This document shows, piece by piece, positions 1 through 7,407 of a DNA stretch of 18,701 bases. The notes under the pieces are model-generated. The model had not been told where the DNA came from and made no database searches. It saw only the letters and a program-made list of their open reading frames with translations. Position 1 is the first letter of the stretch, and each line of letters starts with the position of its first letter. This DNA is from Clostridium sp. CAG:1013 (GTDB lineage Bacteria; Bacillota; Clostridia; Oscillospirales; Acutalibacteraceae): NCBI GenBank assembly GCA_000432995.1, contig HF972647.1, forward strand, positions 1-18,701, given 5' to 3'. Position numbers and translations under genes: made by a program.

Positions 1-187
1 GGCACGTCTGAATGCCTTGATCATGGCCTCCACCATTGCCCTCTCCTCCCCCTTCGGCTATCTGGCTGGATGGCTCTCCAGCCTGGACCGCCGCCTGCCT
101 TTCGCCTTTACGATGCTGTTGTTCATTCTGGCTATGGTGGTCATTGGACGTATTCAGGAACCCACCGTGGCAGAAGAAAATGCCTAA
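1..187 (+). CDS. MFS transporter, C-terminal fragment (5' end outside window)
   Basis: The open frame enters the window at base 2 and stops at TAA 185-187, giving the last 61 residues of a membrane protein. The fragment has a hydrophobic segment (LIMASTIALSSPFGYLAGWL), a short basic loop (SSLDRRLPF) and a second hydrophobic segment (AFTMLLFILAMVVIGRI), then a short polar tail. This fits the last two helices of a major facilitator superfamily permease; the helix-loop-helix with SPFGYLAGWLS resembles the TM11-TM12 end of multidrug/sugar-type MFS proteins. Substrate cannot be inferred. It is followed by a strong terminator at 213-256, so it is the last gene of its transcript. A different polytopic membrane family cannot be excluded from 61 residues. 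Confidence 0.6.
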   Translation, partial: ARLNALIMASTIALSSPFGYLAGWLSSLDRRLPFAFTMLLFILAMVVIGRIQEPTVAEENA

Positions 188-212
188 CCCTGTTACCTGA
201 CCTACAAACAAA

Positions 213-256
213 AACCGGACGGAAAAGCATGCTCATGCTTACCGTCCGGTTTTTTC
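213..256. terminator. Bidirectional intrinsic terminator
   Basis: AACCGGACGG (213-222) pairs with CCGTCCGGTT (242-251), and an inner AAGCATG/CATGCTT extends the stem. T-runs follow the hairpin on both strands (TTTTTT after 250 on plus; the A-run before 215 on minus). It can end the MFS gene on plus and the coiled-coil gene on minus, which converge here. Confidence 0.9.
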
Positions 257-312
257 TATTTTCTTGAATCCATCCGCCGTCTTACAGCCGCTATTCGAAA
301 TTCTGGGCTGAT

Positions 313-1254
313 TTACAGACGCACACTATCCGTCAGGTTGTCGATCTCCCGGAGGTGACTGGCTTTTTCCCGTTCCACCTGATTCAACCGCTCTTCCAAG
401 CGGCGCAGGACCTGGTCGATCTGATTTCTGGTGTCTTGCACGCGATCTTGAGATTGATGAATTCGGTCAAGAACCATCCAATCCGTAAAGATGCCATCAA
501 AGAAATAGTCCGCGAACCGGAGGAATCCGTCGATGCTTACCTGAAAATCTTCATCCACAGTGACGTCAGCCAGTTCTGTTTTAAAGATCCGCAGCTGGGA
601 TTGCAAATGCTCCACAGAACTCTGGGCCGTGTCCAGATGACTATGCTTAGCCAAATCGGAGAGCATTCCTCCCCCTACCAAGTCCCAGGTCCCCCAGCCC
701 TCCGCACTGTCCAGACTGGAAAGCACCTGATCCGCAACAGAAAGAGCTTTTTGTCCGGCGGAAATGGCTTCGTTCAGCTCTTTCTGCTGACCTTCCAAAT
801 AGGAGATGCGCTCTTCCAAATTCAAGATCTTCTCTCCCACCGGACCGCCTGCTTGTATCACCGCCTGTATTTTTTCCTTCCACAGTGCCTGGTACTGGCT
901 TTCACTGTCCCAAACTTCATTCAGCTCTCGCTGGCATCTGCGGAGATCCTCCTCCGCTCCGGCAAGCTCTCGAGACGCCGCGTCGTATTTCACACGAGCG
1001 GCATAGGCTTCCTGCCGTTCCTTGTCCAGTTTCTCGCCCTTTTTTCCAATCACGTTGTAGAAGAACGCTGCCAGGCTGCGGCCTTCCAGGCGATCCACAT
1101 CCTCCTGCTCATCCTGGAACCGTTTTTGCAGGTCCCCCGCCTGAGCCGCGTACTGATCTCGCTGGGCGGTCAGTTCCTTGATGGATGATTCCAATTTTCT
1201 TTTTCTGGCACACTGATCCAGAAGTTCCTTCAGCTGATCATCGTAGTAGTTCAT
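313..1254 (-). CDS. Uncharacterised coiled-coil protein (313 aa)
   Basis: I do not recognise a named family. The protein is dominated by charged heptad-like stretches (roughly residues 5-60, 75-125, 145-185, 215-240 and 275-313) rich in Glu, Gln, Lys, Arg and Leu, so long coiled coils are expected. Two non-coil islands break them. One is near residue 60-75 (SLAAFFYNVIGKKGEKLDKE). The other is a Gly/Trp-rich segment near 185-210 (EGWGTWDLVGGGMLSDLAKHSH), the most family-like part. No signal peptide and no convincing membrane helix are visible, so a cytosolic structural or scaffolding role is plausible but unproven. The start is supported by GAGGAGAGG a few bases upstream of the ATG. It lies downstream of the sensor kinase on the same strand, separated by 136 bp that contain a perfect palindrome, so it may have its own regulation. 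Confidence 0.8.
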   Translation of the reverse strand: MNYYDDQLKELLDQCARKRKLESSIKELTAQRDQYAAQAGDLQKRFQDEQEDVDRLEGRSLAAFFYNVIGKKGEKLDKERQEAYAARVKYDAASRELAGAEEDLRRCQRELNEVWDSESQYQALWKEKIQAVIQAGGPVGEKILNLEERISYLEGQQKELNEAISAGQKALSVADQVLSSLDSAEGWGTWDLVGGGMLSDLAKHSHLDTAQSSVEHLQSQLRIFKTELADVTVDEDFQVSIDGFLRFADYFFDGIFTDWMVLDRIHQSQDRVQDTRNQIDQVLRRLEERLNQVEREKASHLREIDNLTDSVRL

Positions 1255-1308
1255 GGTTCCTCTCCTCCTCAGCTCCTTACTTCCTTGTGGAGGGCCCCTC
1301 GCCGCTCC

Positions 1309-1328
1309 TGTGAGATCATTATCTCACA
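1309..1328. promoter_or_regulatory. Perfect palindrome upstream of the coiled-coil gene, possible operator
   Basis: TGTGAGAT-CATT-ATCTCACA is a perfect 8+8 inverted repeat with a 4-nt centre, 55-74 bp upstream of the coiled-coil start codon and 62 bp beyond the histidine kinase stop. No T-run follows on the minus strand, so it is a poor intrinsic terminator; an operator or an mRNA hairpin is more likely. The cognate protein is unknown. Confidence 0.4.
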
Positions 1329-1390
1329 ACGCTGCTTTCCCCGCAAGACAGCTGGCCATTCATGACCCGTATTTTAGTAACAAAACTGGG

Positions 1391-3436
1391 TCAAAGTGGG
1401 ATCTCAAATCCGAAAGCCACGCCTTGTTTGGTGTTTTTCGCGAAACACCTTCCGCCATGGAGCTCCACGATGCTTTTCACAATGGCAAGTCCCAATCCCG
1501 TGCCTTCCTCTGTCTGAGCGTCCTCCGTTCGGTAAAATGGGTCCCACACTTTGCTCAATTCCTCATGGGACAAGGGGAGACTCGCGTTTTCCACGGTAAA
1601 GATGACTTCCGCCCCATCCTTTTGGATCCCCACTTTGATCCATCCACCTTGAGGCGTATACTTCACCCCGTTGGTGCAGAAATTTTCCACCACCTGGGCC
1701 ATGCGGCTTTCATCTGCAGTGAGGAAACCCTCCTCTTGAGTGAGGAATGCTACTTGCAGTTGCTTGTCCTCAATAGACCGTTCCAATTTATCCAACGCGT
1801 ACTGAGTCAGCGCCCGCAGGGAAACCTGATCCCGAGACAGCTTCACCTTGCCCGCTTCCAGACGGGACAAGTCCAGCATCTCCAGCACCATCTTGTCTGA
1901 CCGCTCCGTTTCCGACAGGATCATCTCCACATAGTGGTCCCGCTTGTCCTCGGCAATATGCTCCCGCAGTCCTTCCGCATAGCCGTGGATTACCGCCAAG
2001 GGCGTTTTCAGCTGGTGGGTCAGGTGGGAGATCATCTGCCGTCTATTTTCCTCCGCTGTCCGGGCATAATTTAGAGCGGTGTCCAGACGGGCAAGCTCAT
2101 TTTTGTCTTTTTGCAGCTGGTCGTAGATCTCCATGTACTGCTGGGCAAGCAGCCTGGGTTCCCGCCACTTGGGAGGTGACGTTTCCAAGGTAGGTAAGCG
2201 ACTCCTGTTGGATGCCATGGTCTGGTTGACCTCCTCCAACGGCCGGATCAAATGCTTCTTCACACTGCCCCGTACCAGCAGGAAGCCCACCAAAGCCACC
2301 AGCCCAGTAATGAGATACACCTTCCAGAGGAACCCCATGGCGATCTTCAAGGGGCTGGCCTGCACGGCAGTAATGAGGGTAAAGTCCAGCTGGATCTCCA
2401 CCTCTCCTGGATATTCATATCCAGTGTAATCCGTGAAACTCCGGGCACTGAGCACCACAATATTCCACAAACTTTCCTGGCTGCTGTCATAATAAGTGTA
2501 AAAGCCCCCGTGGCTATAAGTGGCCTTGTCCAGCAGCAAATCCATCAAACTGGGGTAGTCTCCTAGGTCACAGTGGACTTGGGGACCTTCATCGTAAAGC
2601 ATCATGGAGGGAAAGGTGCCGTAGATGGTGACAAGCTCCGTATCCGGGTCCGCCTGATCGGTATGATCGAACAGCTGCTGCCACTCCACATCGCCCAGGC
2701 GGTCTGCCTCCGCCAGGGTGTGGTCTGGCAAGGCACCGGAAGAAGAGTTGGAATCTCCCTGAGCCTGTCCGTCCATAGCCCTGTGATAGGCATCGTAATC
2801 CAGCATCGCCATGGCGTAAGGCTCGAAGCGGCTGCCGTTAAAAGTTCCGGTCAAACGAAGGGCGTAAACGCTGTCTAGATTTCCTGTCCCCCCGTAGATA
2901 TTTCGGAACATCTGGTATCGCTCATCTGACGGATCGCTCAGATCCAGCCAGGCGTAGCCCTCCCGGATGCTGTCCTCCCCGGACAACCAGATGGCTTCTG
3001 TGACATACTCAAAGGAGAGGAAATCCCCGCTTTTGTGGAGCACCTGGCCCTCACTGTCCACAAAGGCCACAGCCACCTGACATTCCACCGCTTGATTGTC
3101 ATAGATGCTCCAACTTTCTCCCCGTTCTAGCCACAGTGAGGGGTTCCACACCTTCACATAGGCGTGTTCCACTGACTCCAACATTTCGTGCTCCAGAAAT
3201 CCGGGGATCGCTTTAGCCTGTTGTAAGTCATGCCCATCGTCCATATAGTAGGTGTCCAACTGGCCCATTTTGCCCGCCTGTTCCGCCAGTTCTATTCCCT
3301 GCCCCTGCACATCCCGTAACACGTAAAGGGCTGTGCCAATCGTCAGCAAAGTCATGCACACAAGCCAGATCCCCAGCACCAGTGCACCCAGCCGCAAAGT
3401 GATAGCTGCCAGCGTGCCCATGGGTTTCCGTTTCAT
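1391..3436 (-). CDS. Membrane sensor histidine kinase (681 aa)
   Basis: Two-component kinase that should phosphorylate the adjacent response regulator. From the N-terminus: a membrane helix (~18-40), a large predicted extracytoplasmic sensor region (~41-363) with no domain I recognise, a second membrane helix (~368-390), a HAMP-like linker (~391-415), a HisKA dimerisation helix with SHLTHQLKTPL (phospho-acceptor His474), and an HATPase_c domain with N-box NFCTNGVKYT (585-594), F-box-like WDPFYR (631-636) and G-box EGTGLGLAIV (644-653). The residue after the catalytic His is Gln rather than the common Glu/Asp. I chose the ATG at 3436 (MKRKPM) over the one at 3451 because GGGAGGGG sits just before it and the regulator's TGA is two bases upstream (TGAAAATG), a classic coupled junction. 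The stimulus is unknown; the ~320-residue outer domain suggests an envelope or extracellular signal. Confidence 0.92.
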   Translation of the reverse strand: MKRKPMGTLAAITLRLGALVLGIWLVCMTLLTIGTALYVLRDVQGQGIELAEQAGKMGQLDTYYMDDGHDLQQAKAIPGFLEHEMLESVEHAYVKVWNPSLWLERGESWSIYDNQAVECQVAVAFVDSEGQVLHKSGDFLSFEYVTEAIWLSGEDSIREGYAWLDLSDPSDERYQMFRNIYGGTGNLDSVYALRLTGTFNGSRFEPYAMAMLDYDAYHRAMDGQAQGDSNSSSGALPDHTLAEADRLGDVEWQQLFDHTDQADPDTELVTIYGTFPSMMLYDEGPQVHCDLGDYPSLMDLLLDKATYSHGGFYTYYDSSQESLWNIVVLSARSFTDYTGYEYPGEVEIQLDFTLITAVQASPLKIAMGFLWKVYLITGLVALVGFLLVRGSVKKHLIRPLEEVNQTMASNRSRLPTLETSPPKWREPRLLAQQYMEIYDQLQKDKNELARLDTALNYARTAEENRRQMISHLTHQLKTPLAVIHGYAEGLREHIAEDKRDHYVEMILSETERSDKMVLEMLDLSRLEAGKVKLSRDQVSLRALTQYALDKLERSIEDKQLQVAFLTQEEGFLTADESRMAQVVENFCTNGVKYTPQGGWIKVGIQKDGAEVIFTVENASLPLSHEELSKVWDPFYRTEDAQTEEGTGLGLAIVKSIVELHGGRCFAKNTKQGVAFGFEIPL

Positions 3437-3438
3437 TT

Positions 3439-4110
3439 TCACCCCTCCCATCGGTATCCAGCTTTGATCACTGTCTTGATGCAGGAAGCGTGTTCTCCCA
3501 ATTTTTCCCGCAGCCGCTTGATATGGGTATCCACCGCTCGGGATTCTCCCTCATAGTCGTAGCCCCAGCATTTCACCAACAACTGTTCTCGAGAAAGCAC
3601 CAATCCACGGTTCTCCATCAGACAGCGGAGCAGAGCAAACTCCTTGGGTGTCAAAGTCACTTCCCGCTTCCCGGCAAACACCCGTCGGGTGGAAAGCTCC
3701 AAGATGATCCCACCAGACTCCATTCTGTCCCCAGCAAGCACTTTCCGCTGGTTTCGCTTGATTAGAGCCATGACCTTGGCATAGAGGACCGACAGAGTGA
3801 AAGGCTTTGTCACATAGTCGTCCGCCCCTAACTCATAGCCTAGCAGCTTGTCTTCCTCGTCAGACAGGGCTGTAAGAAAAACAATGGGCACGTCATTTTC
3901 CCGGCGCACCGCCCGGCAGACAGACAGCCCGTCTAACCCGGGCATCATGATATCCAGCAGGACAGCGTCGAATTCTTCCTCTTCCAGCATCGTCAAGGCT
4001 TGGATCCCATTACAGGCCTCGAAGGGCCGTTCCCCCTTGCTGGTAAAGTAGTCGCAAAGTACTTCCCGCAGCTTGGATTCATCCTCTACGATCAGAATCT
4101 TTTGATCCAT
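3439..4110 (-). CDS. OmpR/PhoB-family response regulator (223 aa)
   Basis: Receiver domain (~1-115) with phospho-acceptor Asp53 in AVLLDIMMPGLDG, acidic pocket residues E10/D9, switch Thr80 (VFLTA) and invariant Lys102 (YVTKPF). A C-terminal winged-helix DNA-binding domain (~125-223) has the TPKEFALLRCL, SREQLLVKCWGYDYEGESRAVDTHI and IKTVIKAGYRW blocks typical of OmpR-type regulators. The length is normal for the family. The ATG at 4110 is preceded by AGGGGAGAGTGAGGT. The stop codon lies within the ribosome binding site of the kinase gene, so the two are co-translated. A minus-strand -10 element at 4265-4270 gives a leader of about 150 nt. Targets cannot be predicted. Confidence 0.95.
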   Translation of the reverse strand: MDQKILIVEDESKLREVLCDYFTSKGERPFEACNGIQALTMLEEEEFDAVLLDIMMPGLDGLSVCRAVRRENDVPIVFLTALSDEEDKLLGYELGADDYVTKPFTLSVLYAKVMALIKRNQRKVLAGDRMESGGIILELSTRRVFAGKREVTLTPKEFALLRCLMENRGLVLSREQLLVKCWGYDYEGESRAVDTHIKRLREKLGEHASCIKTVIKAGYRWEG

Positions 4111-4264
4111 ACCTCACTCTCCCCTTTCGCCTTCATCATCCCACGTCCATATGTATTTCCTGTGTCATTTCAGGGGATCTCTCCCGTTTTTGAGCCGTTC
4201 GCCTCTGCTCAGACTGATAAGGGTGTCATCCCGCGTTCATGCCGGAGAAAAAAAGTTTTTCTGT

Positions 4265-4270
4265 ATTATA
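4265..4270 (-). promoter_or_regulatory. Probable -10 element for the two-component operon
   Basis: On the minus strand GTGATATAATAC contains a perfect TATAAT. The matching -35 position (about 4288-4293) is weak (AGATCA), so the promoter may need an activator. It is the best candidate upstream of the regulator in this AT-rich stretch. Confidence 0.45.
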
Positions 4271-4552
4271 TCACATTCAAAGGTAGATGATCTGAGAGAT
4301 CTTTTACCTGCATTTTCTTTTCTCTCTCCGGAGAAGCACAGGAAATTTCACTCATAGAGGTTGCCTTGCAAGGTCCATTCCATCTTGTGGAAAAGAATTC
4401 TCACGAAATAGAGCCTGAGTTGTCAAAATGAAGCCTATTTTCCCCGCAATAAACAGAAGAAACTATCTTTTCTCTGGATTTCCCTATTTTCCAAACCTGC
4501 ATGACACGCAACAAAAACTCAAGTTATTAACTGGCTTTTTTACTATTATTTC
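4271..4552. other. AT-rich divergent intergenic region without a recognised gene
   Basis: No convincing coding frame is seen between the two-component promoter and the glgA promoter. Three short perfect inverted repeats occur: GATCT-gag-AGATC (about 4289-4301), TCTCCGGAGA (4325-4334) and CCTTGCAAGG (4364-4373). They are short enough to be chance and none has a known owner. The region is distinctly more AT-rich than the flanking genes. Confidence 0.4.
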
Positions 4553-4581
4553 TTGTATTATTGAAGAGTTTTTGCTATAAT
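4553..4581 (+). promoter_or_regulatory. Extended -10 promoter upstream of glgA
   Basis: TGC-TATAAT (4573-4581) is an extended -10 with a perfect hexamer. A 17-nt spacer separates it from a weak -35 (TTGTAT, 4553-4558). Transcription would begin near 4588, leaving a ~235-nt 5' leader before glgA that contains a small ORF. Confidence 0.7.
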
Positions 4582-4643
4582 GAATCCAAAAAAGGAAAAG
4601 GGGGAGGCATGTAATACGACCCGAAAAAATGGAAGGACGATCC

Positions 4644-4763
4644 ATGATCCAGAAACAAGCGGTGGAGCGATTTCAGCCTCCGCCCTCCAAACGATCAAAG
4701 GTGCTTTGGGACAGCCCCTTTGTTGAAAAAAACTCCAATGCCCCACACTTGCGTTCGTTTTAG
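4644..4763 (+). CDS. Possible 39-residue small protein or leader peptide upstream of glgA
   Basis: An ATG at 4644 is preceded by GGAAGGA at a 6-nt spacing and opens a frame to TAG 4761-4763: MIQKQAVERFQPPPSKRSKV, then LWDSPFVEKNSNAPHLRSF. An in-frame upstream ATG at 4629 would add five residues. The peptide is basic, has a PPP turn and no membrane segment. It lies entirely inside the predicted glgA leader and ends 59 nt before the glgA ATG. I recognise no family. The good ribosome binding site is the only positive evidence; the ORF is short enough to occur by chance. Confidence 0.3.
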   Translation: MIQKQAVERFQPPPSKRSKVLWDSPFVEKNSNAPHLRSF

Positions 4764-4822
4764 ATTTTGCGAGCACACGGCAAATACGCAATGATGATAG
4801 ATCGGTGAAAGGAAGATTCGTT

Positions 4823-6862
4823 ATGGCACGAAAAAAAGCAGATCCCGCAAAGAAGAAACCAGCGGCCAAAAAGACTCCTACCCCTGCTGTGGAGAAGGAA
4901 ACTCCCACTGTGGTGACCGCAGCCCCTGCCCCCGCTGAGGAGAAACCCGCTCCCGTAGAGGAAAAGGCCGCCCCTGTTGCGAAAAAGGAAGAAACTCCCG
5001 TTAAGGAGCCCGCCGCTGTAAAAGCTCCTGTCGCCGCTGAGGAGAAACCTGCTCCCGTAGAGGAAAAGGCTATTCCTGCTGCGAAAAAGGAAGAAACTCC
5101 TGCTAAGGAGACTGCCGCTGTGAAAGCTCCCGCCCCCACTGAGGAGAAACCTGCCCCCGTAGAGGAAAAGGTCATCCCTGCTGCGAAAAAGGAAGAAACT
5201 CCTGCTAAGGAGCCCGCCGCTGTGAAAGCTCCTGTCGCCACTGAGGAGAAACCCGCTCCCAAAAAGACTACCCGGAAAAAGGCCGCTTCCTCGGAGAAAA
5301 AGGCGGAGACTGCTCCTAAAAAGACAAAGAAAAAAGCTGCTCCCGCTCCGGAAGAGCCTGCACCCGTTGCTGAGGAAACCGGTTCCGTGCAGGTGATGTC
5401 TGACCTGCCCCGCAGAAGCGTGGCGTTCATTGGTTCGGAGTGTCACCCGTTCGTGAAAACAGGTGGCCTGGGCGACGTGATGTTTGCTCTGCCTCGGGAA
5501 CTTGTGCGCCTCAACTGCGATGTCCGCGTGATCCTGCCCCGCTACGCCTGCATCCCCCAGAAATACCAGGACAAGATGATTTACCGGGGCGAGTTCTACA
5601 TGGACCTGGGAAACACCGGCCGGCAGTACTACGTGGGGATCATGGAGTACATCTGGGACGGTGTGGTCTATGACTTCATTGACAACCAGGAGTTCTTCTC
5701 CTCGGGCAATCCCTATCTCAACCTGGTGGACGATATCCCCAAGTACTGCTTCTTCAGCAAGGCCGCTTTGGCTGCCCTGAACTACATGAACTGGATCCCC
5801 GACATCATCCATTGCCATGACTGGCAGGCGGGCCTGGTACCGGTCTACCTGCGGACCCTGTTCCAGGATTCACCCGTGGGCCGGGCTAAATCCATCCTCA
5901 CCATCCACAATCTCCGCTTCCAGGGCATCTACAACATTCCCACCATCCAGTACTGGTCCGGTCTGCCGGATGACGTGTTCAACATGGGAGCCCTGAAGCA
6001 GGATTACGAGGACGCCAATATGTTCAAAGGCGGTCTTGCCTACGCGGATCGGATCACCACCGTCAGCGGCACCTACGCTCAGGAGATCCAGACAAGCGAG
6101 TACGGTGAGCATCTGGACGGCCATCTGCGCTACCACAACTACAAGCTGAGAGGCATTGTCAACGGCATCGACTACGACATGTGGAACCCGGAGACTGACC
6201 CTGCCCTGGCAGTCAATTACGGCCTTGGCAATGTGCTGGACCACAAGATGGAAAACAAGCTGGCCCTGCAAAAAGAACTGGGTCTGGAAGAGGATGAAAG
6301 CAAGTTTGTCATCGGCCTGATCTCCCGGCTCACCAACCAGAAGGGGCTGGATCTTGTCAGCACCATCATTCCCCAGGTGCTGGACGGCAACACCCAGATC
6401 GTGATCTTGGGCACCGGTGACAAGCAGTATGAGGACACCTTCCGTTATTACGAAAGCGTCAACAAGGGCACCTTCGCGGCCTGCATCCAGTACGACGAAG
6501 CAAGAGCCCATCGGATCTACGCCGGCGCAGACGCACTGCTGGTGCCCTCCCGGTTCGAGCCCTGCGGCCTGACCCAGCTCAATGCCATGCACTACGGTAC
6601 CATTCCCATTGTCCGAGAGACCGGCGGTTTGAAGGACACTGTGGAGCCCTACAACACCTTTACCGGAGACGGCAACGGCTTCACCTTCGACCGTTACGAC
6701 GCAGGCCTGCTGCTGGACGCCATCAACCGGGCCAAGACTGAGTACTTCACCAACCGCTATCACTGGGACGAAGTGGTCCAGCGGGATATGGCAAAGGACG
6801 TCTCCTGGGAGAATTCCGCCAAGCAGTACAAGGACCTGTACCTGGAACTGACCCAGTGGTAA
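4823..6862 (+). CDS. glgA: Glycogen synthase (GT5) with a long repetitive Lys/Ala/Pro/Glu tail
   Basis: Transfers glucose from ADP-glucose to the non-reducing end of a growing alpha-1,4-glucan. The catalytic part (~198-679) starts with SVAFIGSECHPFVKTGGLGDV, containing the KTGGLGD ADP-glucose-binding motif at 212-218. It ends with the C-lobe signature SRFEPCGLTQLNAMHYG (Glu579) and RETGGLKDTV. Its ~480 residues equal a whole bacterial GlgA. Ahead of it lies an extra ~196-residue low-complexity tail rich in Lys, Ala, Pro and Glu, resembling histone H1-like or ribosomal-protein tails rather than a folded domain. The ATG at 4823 is preferred over the GTG at 4805 because AAAGGAAG is correctly placed for it. 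No other glycogen gene (glgB, glgC, glgD, glgP) is in the window. A terminator follows. Confidence 0.95.
   Translation: MARKKADPAKKKPAAKKTPTPAVEKETPTVVTAAPAPAEEKPAPVEEKAAPVAKKEETPVKEPAAVKAPVAAEEKPAPVEEKAIPAAKKEETPAKETAAVKAPAPTEEKPAPVEEKVIPAAKKEETPAKEPAAVKAPVATEEKPAPKKTTRKKAASSEKKAETAPKKTKKKAAPAPEEPAPVAEETGSVQVMSDLPRRSVAFIGSECHPFVKTGGLGDVMFALPRELVRLNCDVRVILPRYACIPQKYQDKMIYRGEFYMDLGNTGRQYYVGIMEYIWDGVVYDFIDNQEFFSSGNPYLNLVDDIPKYCFFSKAALAALNYMNWIPDIIHCHDWQAGLVPVYLRTLFQDSPVGRAKSILTIHNLRFQGIYNIPTIQYWSGLPDDVFNMGALKQDYEDANMFKGGLAYADRITTVSGTYAQEIQTSEYGEHLDGHLRYHNYKLRGIVNGIDYDMWNPETDPALAVNYGLGNVLDHKMENKLALQKELGLEEDESKFVIGLISRLTNQKGLDLVSTIIPQVLDGNTQIVILGTGDKQYEDTFRYYESVNKGTFAACIQYDEARAHRIYAGADALLVPSRFEPCGLTQLNAMHYGTIPIVRETGGLKDTVEPYNTFTGDGNGFTFDRYDAGLLLDAINRAKTEYFTNRYHWDEVVQRDMAKDVSWENSAKQYKDLYLELTQW
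4922..5260 (+). repeat. 3.3 tandem 102-bp repeats encoding the GlgA tail
   Basis: Three in-frame 34-codon units lie at 4922-5023, 5024-5125 and 5126-5227, with a partial fourth at 5228-5260. Each reads APxxxEEKPAPVEEK, then xxPxAKKEETPxKExAAVK, with a few substitutions. Exact phase retention in the protein suggests expansion by duplication of a coding unit. The repeats also create long spurious open frames on the minus strand. Confidence 0.92.
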
Positions 6863-6900
6863 ACACTCGTCAGGCACAATGATATCATAACCCCTGTGGG

Positions 6901-6931
6901 AGGCCGGCAGTTTTATCCTGCCGGCCTTCTC
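6901..6931 (+). terminator. Terminator after glgA
   Basis: AGGCCGGCAG (6901-6910) pairs perfectly with CTGCCGGCCT (6918-6927) around a 7-nt loop. The trailing U-tract is short (TTCTCAGTT), so termination may be incomplete. Confidence 0.65.
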
Positions 6932-6972
6932 AGTTGGCCGCATTTCAGGGCAGCAGCGGCTTGAGACCCTTC

Positions 6973-7001
6973 TTTTCTTTTTTGTGGGAGGGTGGTATGA
7001 T
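6973..7001 (+). promoter_or_regulatory. Weak candidate promoter for the VOC/BNR pair
   Basis: TATGAT at 6996-7001 resembles a -10 box. The expected -35 position (about 6973-6978, TTTTCT in a T-rich stretch) is poor. Its position ~30 nt before the VOC start fits a promoter but the call rests mainly on the -10. Confidence 0.3.
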
Positions 7002-7031
7002 AAACAGGACAAGAGAGGAGGCCGCAAAGAA

Positions 7032-7403
7032 ATGACAGGCAGTATTGTGTTTCTTCCGGTGGCGGACTTGACCCGCACCCGGCATTTTTACACCCAGGTG
7101 ATGGGACTTTCCCTAGCGATGGTCCAGTCTGGTGGAGCGGAGATCTACGACACGGGATACGGTTACTGGGGTTTTTGCGCCTATGGGGACAGCCGCCCCG
7201 CCCTGAGCGGGCCCAAGGGCGTCTGCCTCTCCCTGAACTGTCGAGACAGAGCGGAAGTGGACACTCGATGGAAGGCCGCGCTGGATCGGGGAGCAGAGCC
7301 CATTTCTCCTCCGGCAGAACACAGCAAGTTCCCGGTATATTCCTGCTTTTTGGCGGACCCGGACGGGTATCGGGTAGAACTGCAAGTGATCGAGGAGGAA
7401 TGA
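7032..7403 (+). CDS. VOC-superfamily (glyoxalase/bleomycin-resistance fold) protein, 123 aa
   Basis: A single-domain vicinal-oxygen-chelate protein with two beta-alpha-beta-beta-beta units: IVFLPVADLTRTRHFYTQVM at 5-24 and, after a linker, SLNCRDRAEVDTRWKAALDRG to DPDGYRVELQ (109-118). Glu116 is at the usual metal-ligand position of the C-terminal strand, but the first-strand ligand position has no His, so metal binding and enzymatic activity are uncertain. The ATG at 7032 is chosen because AGAGGAGG precedes it; an upstream in-frame ATG at 6984 lies before the ribosome binding site. The stop codon is only 4 nt from the next start, within a shared GAGGAGGAATGA, so the two genes are coupled. 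Substrate unknown. Confidence 0.85.
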   Translation: MTGSIVFLPVADLTRTRHFYTQVMGLSLAMVQSGGAEIYDTGYGYWGFCAYGDSRPALSGPKGVCLSLNCRDRAEVDTRWKAALDRGAEPISPPAEHSKFPVYSCFLADPDGYRVELQVIEEE

Positions 7404-7407
7404 ATCA

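Noticed and set aside
70..267. 65-codon plus frame across the MFS end and the terminator
   Set aside because: Out of frame with the MFS gene and extends into the terminator hairpin.
355..1188. 277-codon plus-strand frame opposite the coiled-coil gene
   Set aside because: No Shine-Dalgarno, no domain, and it lies fully inside a gene with a strong ribosome binding site on minus.
1309..1328. CRP-type site because of TGTGA...TCACA
   Set aside because: The half-sites are 10 nt apart rather than 6, and no CRP-dependent promoter geometry is visible; kept only as an unassigned palindrome.
4558..5818. Two long minus-strand open frames (290 and 352 codons) over the glgA tail
   Set aside because: They mirror the 102-bp repeats and yield monotonous Ser/Gly/Phe/Ala sequence with no ribosome binding site; the plus frame is a recognised enzyme.
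5870..7078. 402-codon minus-strand frame opposite glgA
   Set aside because: Antisense shadow of a GC-rich gene; no recognisable motif, and it runs through the glgA terminator.
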